DNA of 64,000 nucleotides from the NCBI RefSeq assembly GCF_009362785.1, contig NZ_WHNQ01000005.1, positions 62,001-126,000 on the forward strand, written 5' to 3'. A program made the translations under genes and the position numbers. A model generated the notes under the pieces. That model saw only the letters and a program-made list of their open reading frames with translations. It searched no databases and was not told the DNA's origin. Each line of letters begins with the position of its first letter. Position 1 is the stretch's first letter. Positions 9,369 through 17,990 of the stretch are shown here, one piece after another. Source of the stretch: Paraburkholderia atlantica (GTDB lineage Bacteria > Pseudomonadota > Gammaproteobacteria > Burkholderiales > Burkholderiaceae).

Positions 9369-10364
9369 ATGACTCATTCGTTGCGCGTCATCTTTGCCGG
9401 TACGCCGGAATTTGCCGCGGCCGCGCTGGCCGCGATTCATCGCGCCGGGTTTGCCGTGCCGCTCGTCTTGACGCAGCCGGACCGGCCGGCGGGACGCGGC
9501 ATGAAGCTGCAGGCGAGTCCGGTCAAGCGCTACGCACAGGAGCATGGGCTCGCGGTCGCGCAGCCCACGTCGCTGCGACGCGCGGGCAAGTATCCCGAGG
9601 AAGCCGCCGCCGGCATCGAGCAACTGCGCGCGACGCCGCACGACGTGATGGTGGTCGCCGCCTACGGGCTGATCCTGCCGCAGGAAGTGCTCGACATTCC
9701 GCGCTTTGGCTGCATCAATATTCACGCGTCGCTGCTGCCGCGCTGGCGCGGCGCAGCGCCGATTCATCGCGCAATCGAGGCGGGCGACGCGCAAACCGGC
9801 ATCACGCTGATGCAGATGGACGCCGGCCTCGACACCGGCGCGATGATTTCCGAAGTGCGCACGCCGATCTCTGCCGACGACACCACCGCCACGCTGCACG
9901 ACCGCCTCGCCGAGGAAGGTGCACAACTGATCGTCGACGCGCTGATAGAGCTCGAGCGCAGCGGCAAGCTGGCCTCGACCCCGCAACCGGCCGACGGCGT
10001 GACTTACGCCGAGAAAATCGCCAAGCACGAAGCGGCGCTCGACTGGCGCCGCCCGGCCGAGGCGCTTGCGCGTCAGGTACGCGCGTTCGACCCGTTTCCC
10101 GGCGGCGCCGGCACGCTCGACGACGGCAACACCGTCAAGATTTGGGCCGCCACCGCCGTGGCCTCCCCGGCGTCGGGCAGCAGCAAGACGCCAGGCACCA
10201 TCATCGAGGTTTCTCCCGACGGCGTGCTGGTCGCTTGTGGCGAAGGCGCACTGCGTCTGACGCAATTGCAAAAGCCCGGCGGCAAGCGCCTGCCGGTGCG
10301 CGAATTCCTTGCTGGTTCGCCGCTCGTCGCAGGCCAGCGCTTTCAGCTGCCCGAGGCGCAATAA
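9369..10364 (+). CDS. fmt: Methionyl-tRNA formyltransferase
   Basis: Transfers formyl from 10-formyl-THF to Met-tRNAi. The 331-aa protein has the N-terminal formyltransferase domain with GTPEFAA at the start and the catalytic [12 protein letters not shown] segment (N117, H119), followed by the C-terminal OB-like tRNA-binding domain from about residue 210. It is paired with def upstream. ATG 9369 fits the family start [15 protein letters not shown] and lies just after the def stop. Confidence 0.97.
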   Translation: MTHSLRVIFAGTPEFAAAALAAIHRAGFAVPLVLTQPDRPAGRGMKLQASPVKRYAQEHGLAVAQPTSLRRAGKYPEEAAAGIEQLRATPHDVMVVAAYGLILPQEVLDIPRFGCINIHASLLPRWRGAAPIHRAIEAGDAQTGITLMQMDAGLDTGAMISEVRTPISADDTTATLHDRLAEEGAQLIVDALIELERSGKLASTPQPADGVTYAEKIAKHEAALDWRRPAEALARQVRAFDPFPGGAGTLDDGNTVKIWAATAVASPASGSSKTPGTIIEVSPDGVLVACGEGALRLTQLQKPGGKRLPVREFLAGSPLVAGQRFQLPEAQ

Positions 10365-10481
10365 GCGCGGCGCCACACGCCAGAGCATCGTCGATTCCGC
10401 CGGCGTTCCCGGCGCCCGCCGCTAGCGCGTCGCGCGTTAGAATCCTCCATGCAGCAGACCGGGTTTTCGAGGGTTCATCAC

Positions 10482-11123
10482 ATGTTCGGCATCGTCCATT
10501 TCGAGTTTTTCATCGTCGCGGTTTTTCTCCTGAACATCACGCCGGGGCCGGACACCGCTTATATCGTCGGGCGCAGCGTCGCCCAGGGCCGCGGCGCGGG
10601 GCTAATGTCGGCGCTCGGCATTTCGGCGGGGTGCTGCATACACTCGCTGGCCTGCGCGTTCGGGCTGACCGCGCTGCTGGCCGCGTCGGCCACGGCGTTT
10701 ACCATCGTCAAATTCGTCGGCGCGATTTATCTGATTTATCTGGGTGTGCGCCTGATCTTCACCAAGCCGGCCGCGGATGCGCCAGCCGGCGACGCGCGTG
10801 CACCGTCCACGCCGAAGTCGCTGCGGCAGTTGTTCCTGCAAGGCTTCTGGACCAATGTGCTGAACCCGAAGGTCGTGCTGTTTTTCGTGTCGTTCTTCCC
10901 TCAATTCGTCGCGACGGGCAGCGAACACAAGACCTTTGCGTTTCTGACGCTCGGCGCGGTCTTCGTGCTGATGAGCATGGTATGGAACAGCTTCGTCGCG
11001 TGGATCGCGGGCAGCGTCACGCAGCGTTTCTCGGGCAAGCCGACGGTCAAGCGTTGGCTCGATCGCGGCGTCGGCAGTGCGTTCGTCGGCCTCGGCATCA
11101 AACTCGCGACCGCCTCGCGATGA
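10482..11123 (+). CDS. LysE/RhtB-family amino-acid exporter
   Basis: A 213-aa inner-membrane protein of the LysE/RhtB translocator family, which exports amino acids or small metabolites. It shows the family N-terminus FFIVAVFLLNITPGPDTAYI and about six hydrophobic segments, with a central charged loop (about 110-125). ATG 10482 is preferred to an upstream ATG at 10449 because CGAGGG (10469-10473) gives a well-spaced ribosome site and the length then fits the family. The substrate cannot be told from sequence. The stop codon overlaps the heat-shock-like promoter of htpX. Confidence 0.88.
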   Translation: MFGIVHFEFFIVAVFLLNITPGPDTAYIVGRSVAQGRGAGLMSALGISAGCCIHSLACAFGLTALLAASATAFTIVKFVGAIYLIYLGVRLIFTKPAADAPAGDARAPSTPKSLRQLFLQGFWTNVLNPKVVLFFVSFFPQFVATGSEHKTFAFLTLGAVFVLMSMVWNSFVAWIAGSVTQRFSGKPTVKRWLDRGVGSAFVGLGIKLATASR

Positions 11124-11150
11124 TTGAATTTTCGCGCATCGCCCATATCT
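11123..11150 (+). promoter_or_regulatory. Sigma-32-like promoter of htpX
   Basis: A -35-like ATTGAAT (11123-11129), a 12-bp spacer and a -10-like CCCATATCT (11142-11150) resemble the heat-shock consensus CTTGAAA-N11..16-CCCCATnT. It lies about 80 bp before htpX, a known heat-shock gene in E. coli. A separate TACAAT at 11162-11167 could be a housekeeping -10. Confidence 0.6.
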
Positions 11151-11227
11151 AACATTTCACTTACAATCTGGCGCCGCAATCGCGCGGCACGGAGATGAAG
11201 GCCACGCTCGGGCAAGGAGTTGCAGAC

Positions 11228-12085
11228 ATGTTCAATTGGGTGAAAACCGCGATGTTGATGGCCGCGATTACGGCCCTTTTCATCGTGATCGGGGGGATGA
11301 TCGGCGGGTCGCGCGGCATGATGCTCGCGCTCGTGATCGCCCTTGGAATGAATTTCTTTTCGTACTGGTTCTCCGACAAGATGGTCCTGCGCATGTACAA
11401 CGCGCAGGAAGTCGACGAAAACAGTGCGCCGCAGTTCTATCGGATGGTGCGCGATCTCGCCACGCGCGCGAACCTGCCGATGCCGCGCGTGTACCTGATC
11501 AACGAAGACGCGCCGAACGCATTCGCCACCGGCCGCAATCCGGAGCACGCGGCGGTCGCGGCGACCACCGGCATTCTGCGCGTGCTGTCCGAGCGCGAAA
11601 TGCGCGGCGTGATGGCGCACGAACTTTCGCACGTGAAGCACCGCGACATTCTGATCTCGACGATTTCGGCGACGATGGCCGGCGCGATTTCCGCGTTGGC
11701 GAACTTCGCGATGTTCTTCGGCGGCCGCGACGAAAACGGCCGTCCTGCGAACCCGATCGCGAGCATCGCGGTTGCGCTGCTCGCGCCGATCGCGGGCGCG
11801 TTGATCCAGATGGCGATTTCGCGTGCGCGCGAATTCGAAGCCGACCGTGGCGGCGCGCAGATTTCGGGCGACCCGCAGGCACTGGCGTCGGCGCTCGACA
11901 AGATCCATCGCTATGCAAGCGGCATTCCGTTCCCGACGGCCGAGGCCCATCCGGCCACCGCGCAGATGATGATCATGAATCCGCTGTCGGGCGGCGGTAT
12001 CGCGAACCTGTTTTCGACGCACCCTGCGACCGAAGAACGCATCGCGCGTCTGATGGAAATGGCGCGCACCGGGCGTTTCGACTGA
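11228..12085 (+). CDS. htpX: Membrane zinc protease HtpX
   Basis: An M48-family inner-membrane protease that degrades misfolded membrane proteins together with FtsH. The 285-aa protein has two N-terminal membrane segments (about 5-25 and 30-48), the zinc site HELSH (131-135) and the third-ligand region REFEADRGG (201-209), with hydrophobic segments between. ATG 11228 follows an AAGGAGT ribosome site by 7 nt. A strong terminator follows, so it is probably a single-gene unit under heat-shock control. Confidence 0.96.
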   Translation: MFNWVKTAMLMAAITALFIVIGGMIGGSRGMMLALVIALGMNFFSYWFSDKMVLRMYNAQEVDENSAPQFYRMVRDLATRANLPMPRVYLINEDAPNAFATGRNPEHAAVAATTGILRVLSEREMRGVMAHELSHVKHRDILISTISATMAGAISALANFAMFFGGRDENGRPANPIASIAVALLAPIAGALIQMAISRAREFEADRGGAQISGDPQALASALDKIHRYASGIPFPTAEAHPATAQMMIMNPLSGGGIANLFSTHPATEERIARLMEMARTGRFD

Positions 12086-12126
12086 GAGCGCGCGTCGTCC
12101 GGCGTGTCGACCTTGAAGTACTGAAG

Positions 12127-12153
12127 AGCGGGCCCGCGAGGCCCGCTTTTTTT
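12127..12153 (+). terminator. Rho-independent terminator of htpX
   Basis: An 8-bp stem (AGCGGGCC 12127-12134 / GGCCCGCT 12140-12147) with a 5-nt loop is followed by a run of T. Confidence 0.88.
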
Positions 12154-12284
12154 CGCACCCCTCGTCGCCACTGCGCGACAGCATTTGCCGCCGCCGCCCC
12201 CGCACGGCGGCGCCCCACCGGCGCCACGCTACAATGTGCGCTGATTGCGCCGCGCGCACCGTGCGGCTTGCCCTTGCTCCCTTC

Positions 12285-13724
12285 ATGACTTCAAAGCCTT
12301 CTTCGCGTTCTGCTTCCTCGTCGGCGCGCTCGCGCGAATCCCGTTTGTCGGCGCTGCATCTGTCGCCCGAATCGCTCGGGTTCGCGCTCGACTGCGCCGC
12401 CCAGGCCGTCGGCGCCGTGCGTCTCGGCGCGGCCTTGCCCGCGGCGCTGCAAAGCGTCTTCGCGGCAATGCCCGAGGGCAACGCCGCAGCGGCGCGCGGC
12501 GCGGTGCAGGACCTCGCCTATCGCACGATGCGCCGTCTCGCGAGCGCCGAGTGGCTGATCGCGAAGCTCGTGAAGAAAGCACCGCCGCCGCACGTCGCGC
12601 ATGTGCTCGCGTGCGCGCTCGCGCTGCTCGTCGACGACGAAACGAGCGCCGCCTACACGCCGTTTACGGTCGTCGACCAGGCGGTCAGCGCGATCGGCGC
12701 ACGCCGCGAGTTCGCGTTCGCAAAGGGGCTCGTCAACGCGGTGCTGCGTAACTTCTTGCGCGAGCGCGACACGTTGCTCGCCGCCGTGCAAGCCGACGAA
12801 GTCGCGCACTGGAACTATCCGGCCTGGTGGATCGACGCGGTGAAGCGCACGTGGCCCGAGGCGTGGCAATCGGTGCTGGCCGCCGGCAATACGCAAGGTC
12901 CGCTGACGTTGCGCGTGAACGCGCGCCATTCGACGGTCGACGCCTATCTGCAAGAGCTGCAACGCCAGCAGATCGCCGCACGCAAGGCTGGCGAGCACGC
13001 GGTTACGCTCGCAACGCCGATGCCGGTCGAGCGCATTCCCGGCTTCAACGAAGGTGTCGTGTCCGTACAGGACGCAGGCGCGCAACTCGCCGCGCAATTG
13101 CTCGGCGTGCGCGACGGCATGCGCGTGCTCGACGCATGCGCGGCCCCTGGCGGCAAGACCGGCCATCTGCTCGAACTCGCCAACATTCAACTCGTTGCGC
13201 TCGAAAGCGATGCGTCGCGCGCGCGCCGCATCGGCGAAAACCTGCGGCGTCTGAAGCTCGAAGCGGAAGTGCGCATCGGCGACGCTGGCAACCCCGCGCA
13301 ATGGCACGACGACCTTGACCAACCGTTCGACCGCATCCTCGCCGACGTGCCGTGCTCTGCGTCTGGCATCGTGCGGCGTCATCCGGACATCCGCTGGCTG
13401 CGTCGCCAGTCGGATATCGCCGCGCTCGTCGCCGAACAGCGCCGCATTCTCGACGCGCTGTGGCCGCTCGTGAAACCCGGCGGCGAATTGCTTTACGTTA
13501 CCTGTTCGATCTTCCCCGAAGAGGGCGAGTTGCAAGCTCAGTGGTTTGGAAACCAGCATCAGGATGCGGTACGATTGGACGCGCCGGGGCAGCTTTTACC
13601 CTCAGTTGCCCGCGCGCCCGCCGACCCATCGGCCGGTTCTCATGCTGGACGACCCGCTGAATTCAGCACCGGCACGAACTCAGACCACGACGGATTTTTC
13701 TACGCGCGCTTTCAGAAACGGTGA
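12285..13724 (+). CDS. rsmB: 16S rRNA (cytosine-967-C5)-methyltransferase
   Basis: Methylates C967 of 16S rRNA. The 479-aa protein has an N-terminal NusB-like RNA-binding domain (about 60-190) and a C-terminal SAM-dependent m5C methyltransferase. Its SAM site is DACAAPGGKTGHLLE, and the two conserved cysteines are C357 (DVPCSASG) and C407 (YVTCSIFPEEGE). The first 45 residues are Ser/Arg-rich and longer than in E. coli; ATG 12285 is the likely start but a later one is possible. The stop overlaps the GTG of the next gene by 4 bp. Confidence 0.95.
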   Translation: MTSKPSSRSASSSARSRESRLSALHLSPESLGFALDCAAQAVGAVRLGAALPAALQSVFAAMPEGNAAAARGAVQDLAYRTMRRLASAEWLIAKLVKKAPPPHVAHVLACALALLVDDETSAAYTPFTVVDQAVSAIGARREFAFAKGLVNAVLRNFLRERDTLLAAVQADEVAHWNYPAWWIDAVKRTWPEAWQSVLAAGNTQGPLTLRVNARHSTVDAYLQELQRQQIAARKAGEHAVTLATPMPVERIPGFNEGVVSVQDAGAQLAAQLLGVRDGMRVLDACAAPGGKTGHLLELANIQLVALESDASRARRIGENLRRLKLEAEVRIGDAGNPAQWHDDLDQPFDRILADVPCSASGIVRRHPDIRWLRRQSDIAALVAEQRRILDALWPLVKPGGELLYVTCSIFPEEGELQAQWFGNQHQDAVRLDAPGQLLPSVARAPADPSAGSHAGRPAEFSTGTNSDHDGFFYARFQKR

Positions 13725-14320
13725 CCATAAAACGCTTCTTCCCGCTTCGGCTCGCTGCCGTGCTCTGGATCGCGCTGGCCGTCTGGCTTGCAGCGCCGGG
13801 CGCGGCGCATGCTGACTCGATCGCGGTGCAGCGGGCGTCGCTGCAGGCCGACAACGGCGGCTGGAGTCTCGATGCGCATTTCGAATTCGAGCTGAACAGC
13901 AATCTCGAAGACGCGGTCAACAAAGGCATCCCGCTTTATTTCACGACCGATTTTGAATTAAGCCGGCCACGCTGGTACTGGTTCGACGAGCAGCCGGTCA
14001 GCGTGTCGCAAAGCTTGCGGCTGTCGTTCCAGCCGCTCACGCGCGAATATCGCGTGTCGAGCGTGCAGTCGGGCGGTTTGCAACTCGGCTTTTCCACACT
14101 GAAGGATGCGCTCGCGGTGATCAAGCACGTGACGTCGTGGCATGTGATCGACCGCAATCAGGTGCGTGTCGGCGAAACCTATAACGCGTCGGTGCGCATG
14201 CAACTCGATATCGGGCTGATGCCCAAGCCGTTCCAGATCGACGCGGTGAACAACCGCGACTGGAACCTCGCCTCCGATTGGAAGCGCTTCACTTTCACGG
14301 CGGCCGATCGTGCTAAATAA
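13721..14320 (+). CDS. DUF4390 domain protein, exported
   Basis: A 199-aa protein starting at GTG 13721, which overlaps the rsmB stop (GTGA). It has a clear signal peptide (charged start, hydrophobic stretch about 8-25, cleavage after GAAHA), so it acts outside the cytoplasm. The mature part is rich in beta-type sequence and matches what I recognise as DUF4390. Its stop lies inside the start of the ntrY-like gene (11-bp overlap). Constant placement between rsmB and ntrY in betaproteobacteria suggests a link to the sensor kinase, but no function is established. Confidence 0.85.
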   Translation: MTIKRFFPLRLAAVLWIALAVWLAAPGAAHADSIAVQRASLQADNGGWSLDAHFEFELNSNLEDAVNKGIPLYFTTDFELSRPRWYWFDEQPVSVSQSLRLSFQPLTREYRVSSVQSGGLQLGFSTLKDALAVIKHVTSWHVIDRNQVRVGETYNASVRMQLDIGLMPKPFQIDAVNNRDWNLASDWKRFTFTAADRAK

Positions 14321-16736
14321 AGTGCGCTCATCTTCGACCAGTGTCAGCAGCATCGTCGTGCGCGTGCTGGTGTCGACGGTCGCGGTCACGGCCGTGCTGC
14401 TGCTCGTATTGCTGGCCGCCGCGAGTGCGAACACCGAATTCTTCGACCGCTATTACCAGTGGCTCTACGCGGCCAACGTCGCAGTCGCGATGATCTTTCT
14501 GCTGGTGGTGGCGACGCTGGTCGTCATCATCGTGGTGCGATTACGCACCGGCAAGTTCGGCACACGGCTGCTCGCGAAGCTCGCGTTCTTCATGGCGCTG
14601 GTCGGCGTGGTGCCGGGCGGCATCATCTACATCGTGTCGTATCAGTTCGTGTCGCGCAGCATCGAGTCGTGGTTCGACGTGAACGTCGAAACGGCGCTCG
14701 CGTCCGGCCTCAATCTCGGGCGCGGCATGCTCGACGCGTCGCTGTCCGATCTGCAGACGAAGGCGCGTCTGATGTCCGAGCAGATCGCGAGCGCGGATGC
14801 GGCCGGCACCACGCTGACGCTCTTGCGTCTGCGCGACCAGTTCGGCGTGCAGGATGCGACGATCGTCGAGCCGACCCGCAGTATGTCAGGCGCGACGCCG
14901 GACATGCACGTGGTCGCGCAGGCGTCCAGCAACTACGCGATGCTGCTGCCGAACGATCTGCCGACACCGCTGATGATCGAGCAGGCGCGCGGCCACGGCT
15001 ATGCGGCGATCGAAGGCGAGGTGGACGGCGACGCGCATGCGCAGGGAGGCAAGGGCGCGCTGCGTCTGCGCGTGGTTCAGCGTATTCCCGATGCGAACGC
15101 ATCGCTCTTGCAGCCCGCCGAACGCTTCCTGCAACTGACGCAGCCAGTTTCGACGACACTCGCGCGCAATGCGGACGCGGTGCAGCGCGCGTATCGCGAG
15201 TATCAGGAGAAGGCGCTCGGCCGCACGGGCCTGCGCAAGATGTACATCGGCACGTTGACGCTGTCGCTGTTTCTCGCGACCTTCATCGCGATGATGCTCG
15301 CGCTCGCGCTCGGCAATCAGCTCGCGCGGCCGCTGTTTCTGCTCGCGCAGGGCACGAAGGAAATCACCGAGGGCGACTACACGCCGAAGCGCGAGATCAA
15401 GTCGCGCGACGAACTCGGCTTCCTCACTCAGTCGTTCAACGCGATGACGCGGCAGTTGGCGGAAGCGCGCGGGGCGGTCGAGAAAAATCGGATCGCGCTC
15501 GAGCATTCGAAGGCGTATCTGGAGAGCATCCTCGCGAACCTGACCGCGGGCGTGTTCGTGTTCGACCGGCAGTTCCGGCTGACCACCGCGAATCGCGGCG
15601 CCGAGCGGATTTTCCGTCAGCCGTTCCAGACGGTGCTCGGTTCTTCGCTCGATCAGATCGGCGTGCTCGGCGAATTCGGCGCGATGGTGCGCAAGGCATT
15701 CGCCGATCGCGAAGCGGCCAGCGAAGACGGCCATGAGGACAACGGCCACTGGCAGCAGCAGTTCTCGGTGCCGGTGCCCGGCGAAACCGAGCCGCTCACG
15801 TTGCTCGTGCGCGGCGCGCGCCTCGTCGCGGCGAACGAGCGCGATGCCGAAGACATCCAGACCTCGGGCTACGTGGTCGTGTTCGACGACATCTCCGACG
15901 TGATCTCCGCACAGCGGTCGATTGCATGGGGCGAAGTCGCGCGGCGCCTCGCGCACGAGATCAAGAATCCGCTCACGCCGATTCAGCTGTCGGCCGAGCG
16001 TTTGCAGATGAAGCTCGCCGACAAGCTCGCGCCGTCGGATGCGGACGTGCTGAAGCGCGGTGCGACGACGATCGTCAATCAGGTCGCCGCGATGAAGCAG
16101 ATGGTCGACGATTTCCGCGACTACGCGCGCACACCGCCCGCGGTGCTCGCGCATCTGCAATTGAATGATCTGGTCAGCGAGGTGCTCACGCTGTACGGTA
16201 TCGAGGAAGGCAAGGGCGCGATCCAGGTCGAGCTCGCGGCCTTGCCCGCGATACGCGGCGACGCGACTCAGTTGCGTCAGGTGATCCACAACCTGCTGCA
16301 GAACGCGCAGGACGCGGTCGCCGAAGTCACGCATCCGCGTGTTTTGCTCGAGACGAGGACAGTAGAATACGGAGACCCCGACGCGCAAGGCAAGGCACGC
16401 GTCGCGGTACGTCTGACCGTGTCGGATAACGGACCAGGCTTTCCCGCGCGTATCCTCACGCGCGCGTTCGAGCCGTACGTGACGACCAAGGCCAAAGGTA
16501 CGGGCCTAGGACTTGCGATGGTCAAGAAGATCGTCGACGAACATGGCGCGCGCATCGACATTCGCAATCGCATGAAGGCTGGCGACGTGATCGAAGGCGC
16601 GCAGATTTCGATTCTCTTCCTCCAACTGGCGGACGACCCCGCGCAGCCGGGTGCATCTGGTTCGGGTGCGCATCCGGCGCACGGCGGCGCGTCGCAGGGA
16701 ACGACAAAAGCAACAGTGCAGACAAGGGCAGCGTAA
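14310..16736 (+). CDS. ntrY: NtrY-like membrane sensor histidine kinase
   Basis: An 808-aa sensor kinase starting at GTG 14310. It has three hydrophobic segments near the N-terminus (about 12-36, 50-75, 88-115), an extracytoplasmic region, a fourth membrane segment near 312-335, a HAMP domain, a PAS domain (about 400-520), and a kinase core with the phosphorylated H549 in RLAHEIKNPLTP, an N-box (HNLLQNAQDAV, N661) and G-boxes DNGPGF and GTGLGL. Its order matches NtrY, linked in other bacteria to nitrogen or redox and envelope signals. It is translationally joined to DUF4390 upstream and abuts its response regulator with no gap. Confidence 0.92.
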   Translation: MLNKVRSSSTSVSSIVVRVLVSTVAVTAVLLLVLLAAASANTEFFDRYYQWLYAANVAVAMIFLLVVATLVVIIVVRLRTGKFGTRLLAKLAFFMALVGVVPGGIIYIVSYQFVSRSIESWFDVNVETALASGLNLGRGMLDASLSDLQTKARLMSEQIASADAAGTTLTLLRLRDQFGVQDATIVEPTRSMSGATPDMHVVAQASSNYAMLLPNDLPTPLMIEQARGHGYAAIEGEVDGDAHAQGGKGALRLRVVQRIPDANASLLQPAERFLQLTQPVSTTLARNADAVQRAYREYQEKALGRTGLRKMYIGTLTLSLFLATFIAMMLALALGNQLARPLFLLAQGTKEITEGDYTPKREIKSRDELGFLTQSFNAMTRQLAEARGAVEKNRIALEHSKAYLESILANLTAGVFVFDRQFRLTTANRGAERIFRQPFQTVLGSSLDQIGVLGEFGAMVRKAFADREAASEDGHEDNGHWQQQFSVPVPGETEPLTLLVRGARLVAANERDAEDIQTSGYVVVFDDISDVISAQRSIAWGEVARRLAHEIKNPLTPIQLSAERLQMKLADKLAPSDADVLKRGATTIVNQVAAMKQMVDDFRDYARTPPAVLAHLQLNDLVSEVLTLYGIEEGKGAIQVELAALPAIRGDATQLRQVIHNLLQNAQDAVAEVTHPRVLLETRTVEYGDPDAQGKARVAVRLTVSDNGPGFPARILTRAFEPYVTTKAKGTGLGLAMVKKIVDEHGARIDIRNRMKAGDVIEGAQISILFLQLADDPAQPGASGSGAHPAHGGASQGTTKATVQTRAA

Positions 16737-17426
16737 ATGGCAACCATCCTGGTGGTAGATGATGAAATGGGCATCCGGGAACTGCTCTCGGAGATCCTCA
16801 GCGACGAGGGACACGTCGTGGAGGCCGCTGAAAACGCGCAGGAGGCGCGCGAGTTCCGGCTGCGTCAGGCGCCGGACCTCGTGCTGCTCGACATCTGGAT
16901 GCCGGACACCGACGGCGTGACGCTGCTCAAAGAATGGGCCGCGCAAGGTCAATTGACGATGCCCGTCATCATGATGTCCGGTCACGCGACGATCGACACT
17001 GCGGTCGAGGCCACCAAGATCGGCGCGCTGAACTTCCTCGAAAAGCCGATCGCGTTGCAGAAGCTGTTGAAGGCGGTCGAGCAGGGACTCGCGCGCGGCA
17101 ACTCGACGGCCGTGCCTGGCGGTGTGGCCGCGAAGCCGGCGTTGCCGGTCAGCGCATCGTCGGTCGCGTCGGCGGCCGCGTTGCCGATGCTGTCGGCCGA
17201 TGGCGTCGGCGGCGGTGCGATCGCCGCGCAAACCGCATCGATCTCGTTCGACATTCCGCTGCGCGATGCGCGCGACGCGTTCGAGCGCGCGTACTTCGAA
17301 TATCACCTCGCGCGCGAGAACGGCAGCATGACGCGCGTCGCGGAGAAGACGGGTCTCGAGCGCACGCATCTTTATCGCAAGCTGAAGCAACTCGGCGTCG
17401 ATCTCGGCAAGAACAAGGGCGAGTGA
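16737..17426 (+). CDS. NtrX-like response regulator lacking the AAA+ domain
   Basis: A 229-aa regulator starting on the base after the ntrY-like stop. The receiver domain (1-120) has the acidic pocket DDE (8-10), phospho-acceptor D52 in LLDIWMPD and K103. A roughly 60-residue Ala/Gly/Ser-rich linker leads to a Fis-type helix-turn-helix (about 180-225, GSMTRVAEKTGLERTHLYRKLKQLGV). The sigma-54-activating AAA+ domain of classical NtrX is absent, so it cannot activate sigma-54 promoters by ATP hydrolysis and probably works as a direct repressor or activator. This short form is known from betaproteobacteria; targets are not predicted. Confidence 0.9.
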   Translation: MATILVVDDEMGIRELLSEILSDEGHVVEAAENAQEAREFRLRQAPDLVLLDIWMPDTDGVTLLKEWAAQGQLTMPVIMMSGHATIDTAVEATKIGALNFLEKPIALQKLLKAVEQGLARGNSTAVPGGVAAKPALPVSASSVASAAALPMLSADGVGGGAIAAQTASISFDIPLRDARDAFERAYFEYHLARENGSMTRVAEKTGLERTHLYRKLKQLGVDLGKNKGE

Positions 17427-17478
17427 GTGCCACGTATTGCACGCGAACGCGGCCCGGCAATATTTTTTATGAAAGGGC

Positions 17479-17507
17479 TTGCTGAACTGCAGATCGCTTG
17501 ATATAGT
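17479..17507 (+). promoter_or_regulatory. Promoter of tRNA-Phe
   Basis: TTGCTG (17479-17484), a 17-bp spacer and TATAGT (17502-17507) form a good sigma-70 promoter ending 13 bp before the tRNA. Confidence 0.7.
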
Positions 17508-17520
17508 TTCGTTCTTCGTT

Positions 17521-17596
17521 GGCCCGGTAGCTCAGTTGGTAGAGCAGCGGATTGAAAATCCGCGTGTCGGTGGTTCGATTCCGCCCCAGGCCACCA
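17521..17596 (+). tRNA. tRNA-Phe (GAA)
   Basis: A 76-nt cloverleaf with D-loop AGCTCAGTTGGTAGAGC, anticodon loop ATTGAAAATC (GAA) on a GCGGA/TCCGC-type stem, T-arm GGTGG-TTCGATT-CCGCC and an encoded CCA end. The acceptor stem (GGCCCGG / CCAGGCC) has one C-A mismatch at the 5-68 pair; the other six pairs are normal. It has its own promoter and terminator. Confidence 0.97.
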
Positions 17597-17602
17597 GGAT
17601 TC

Positions 17603-17637
17603 AGCCCCAGGAAATCGCAAGATTCCTGGGGCTTTTC
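17603..17637 (+). terminator. Rho-independent terminator of tRNA-Phe
   Basis: An 11-bp stem (AGCCCCAGGAA 17603-17613 / TTCCTGGGGCT 17623-17633) with a 9-nt loop is followed by TTTT. Confidence 0.88.
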
Positions 17638-17990
17638 CGTTTGGCGGACAAGTCGTCACATTGGCTCGCCATGCAGTTGGAGCCGCGCGCATTGGGCTGC
17701 AGGCGTCGGTGACATTCGGTGTCGCGTGATAAAATCGCGCCAGTTCAAGGACTTGCATGCAGGCGTCGCACGCGGTCGTATACCGCGCGAATGCGGTGCC
17801 GAGCGTATCGCACCGAAGCACCCAATCCTTCGCTCGACGATCGGCGGTATAAGCGCCCAGCCACGTTCACGCGCGCAACGCGCGACCTATACTGCTTTGG
17901 GCCGGCACAATGCCGGCACACGTCGCGCCGTTGCTCGCATGGCGCACCTGGCGCAGCGCGACGTGGCACCCTCATTCACGGAGTATCACG
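17638..17990 (+). other. queC upstream region with structured leader
   Basis: No gene is seen in these 353 bases. A promoter candidate TTCACG-N16-TATACT (17866-17893) predicts a leader of about 90 nt. That leader holds a 7-bp hairpin (GCCGGCA 17901-17907 / TGCCGGC 17911-17917) and a 10-bp perfect stem (CACGTCGCGC 17919-17928 / GCGCGACGTG 17956-17965) enclosing a 27-nt loop, just before the GGAG ribosome site (17980-17983). A second extended -10 (TGATAAAAT, 17727-17735) lies further up. It does not match a preQ1 riboswitch I recognise. Confidence 0.45.

Noticed and set aside
17638..17990. A known preQ1 riboswitch before queC
   Set aside because: The stems seen do not match the preQ1 pseudoknot classes I can recognise; kept only as an unassigned structured leader.
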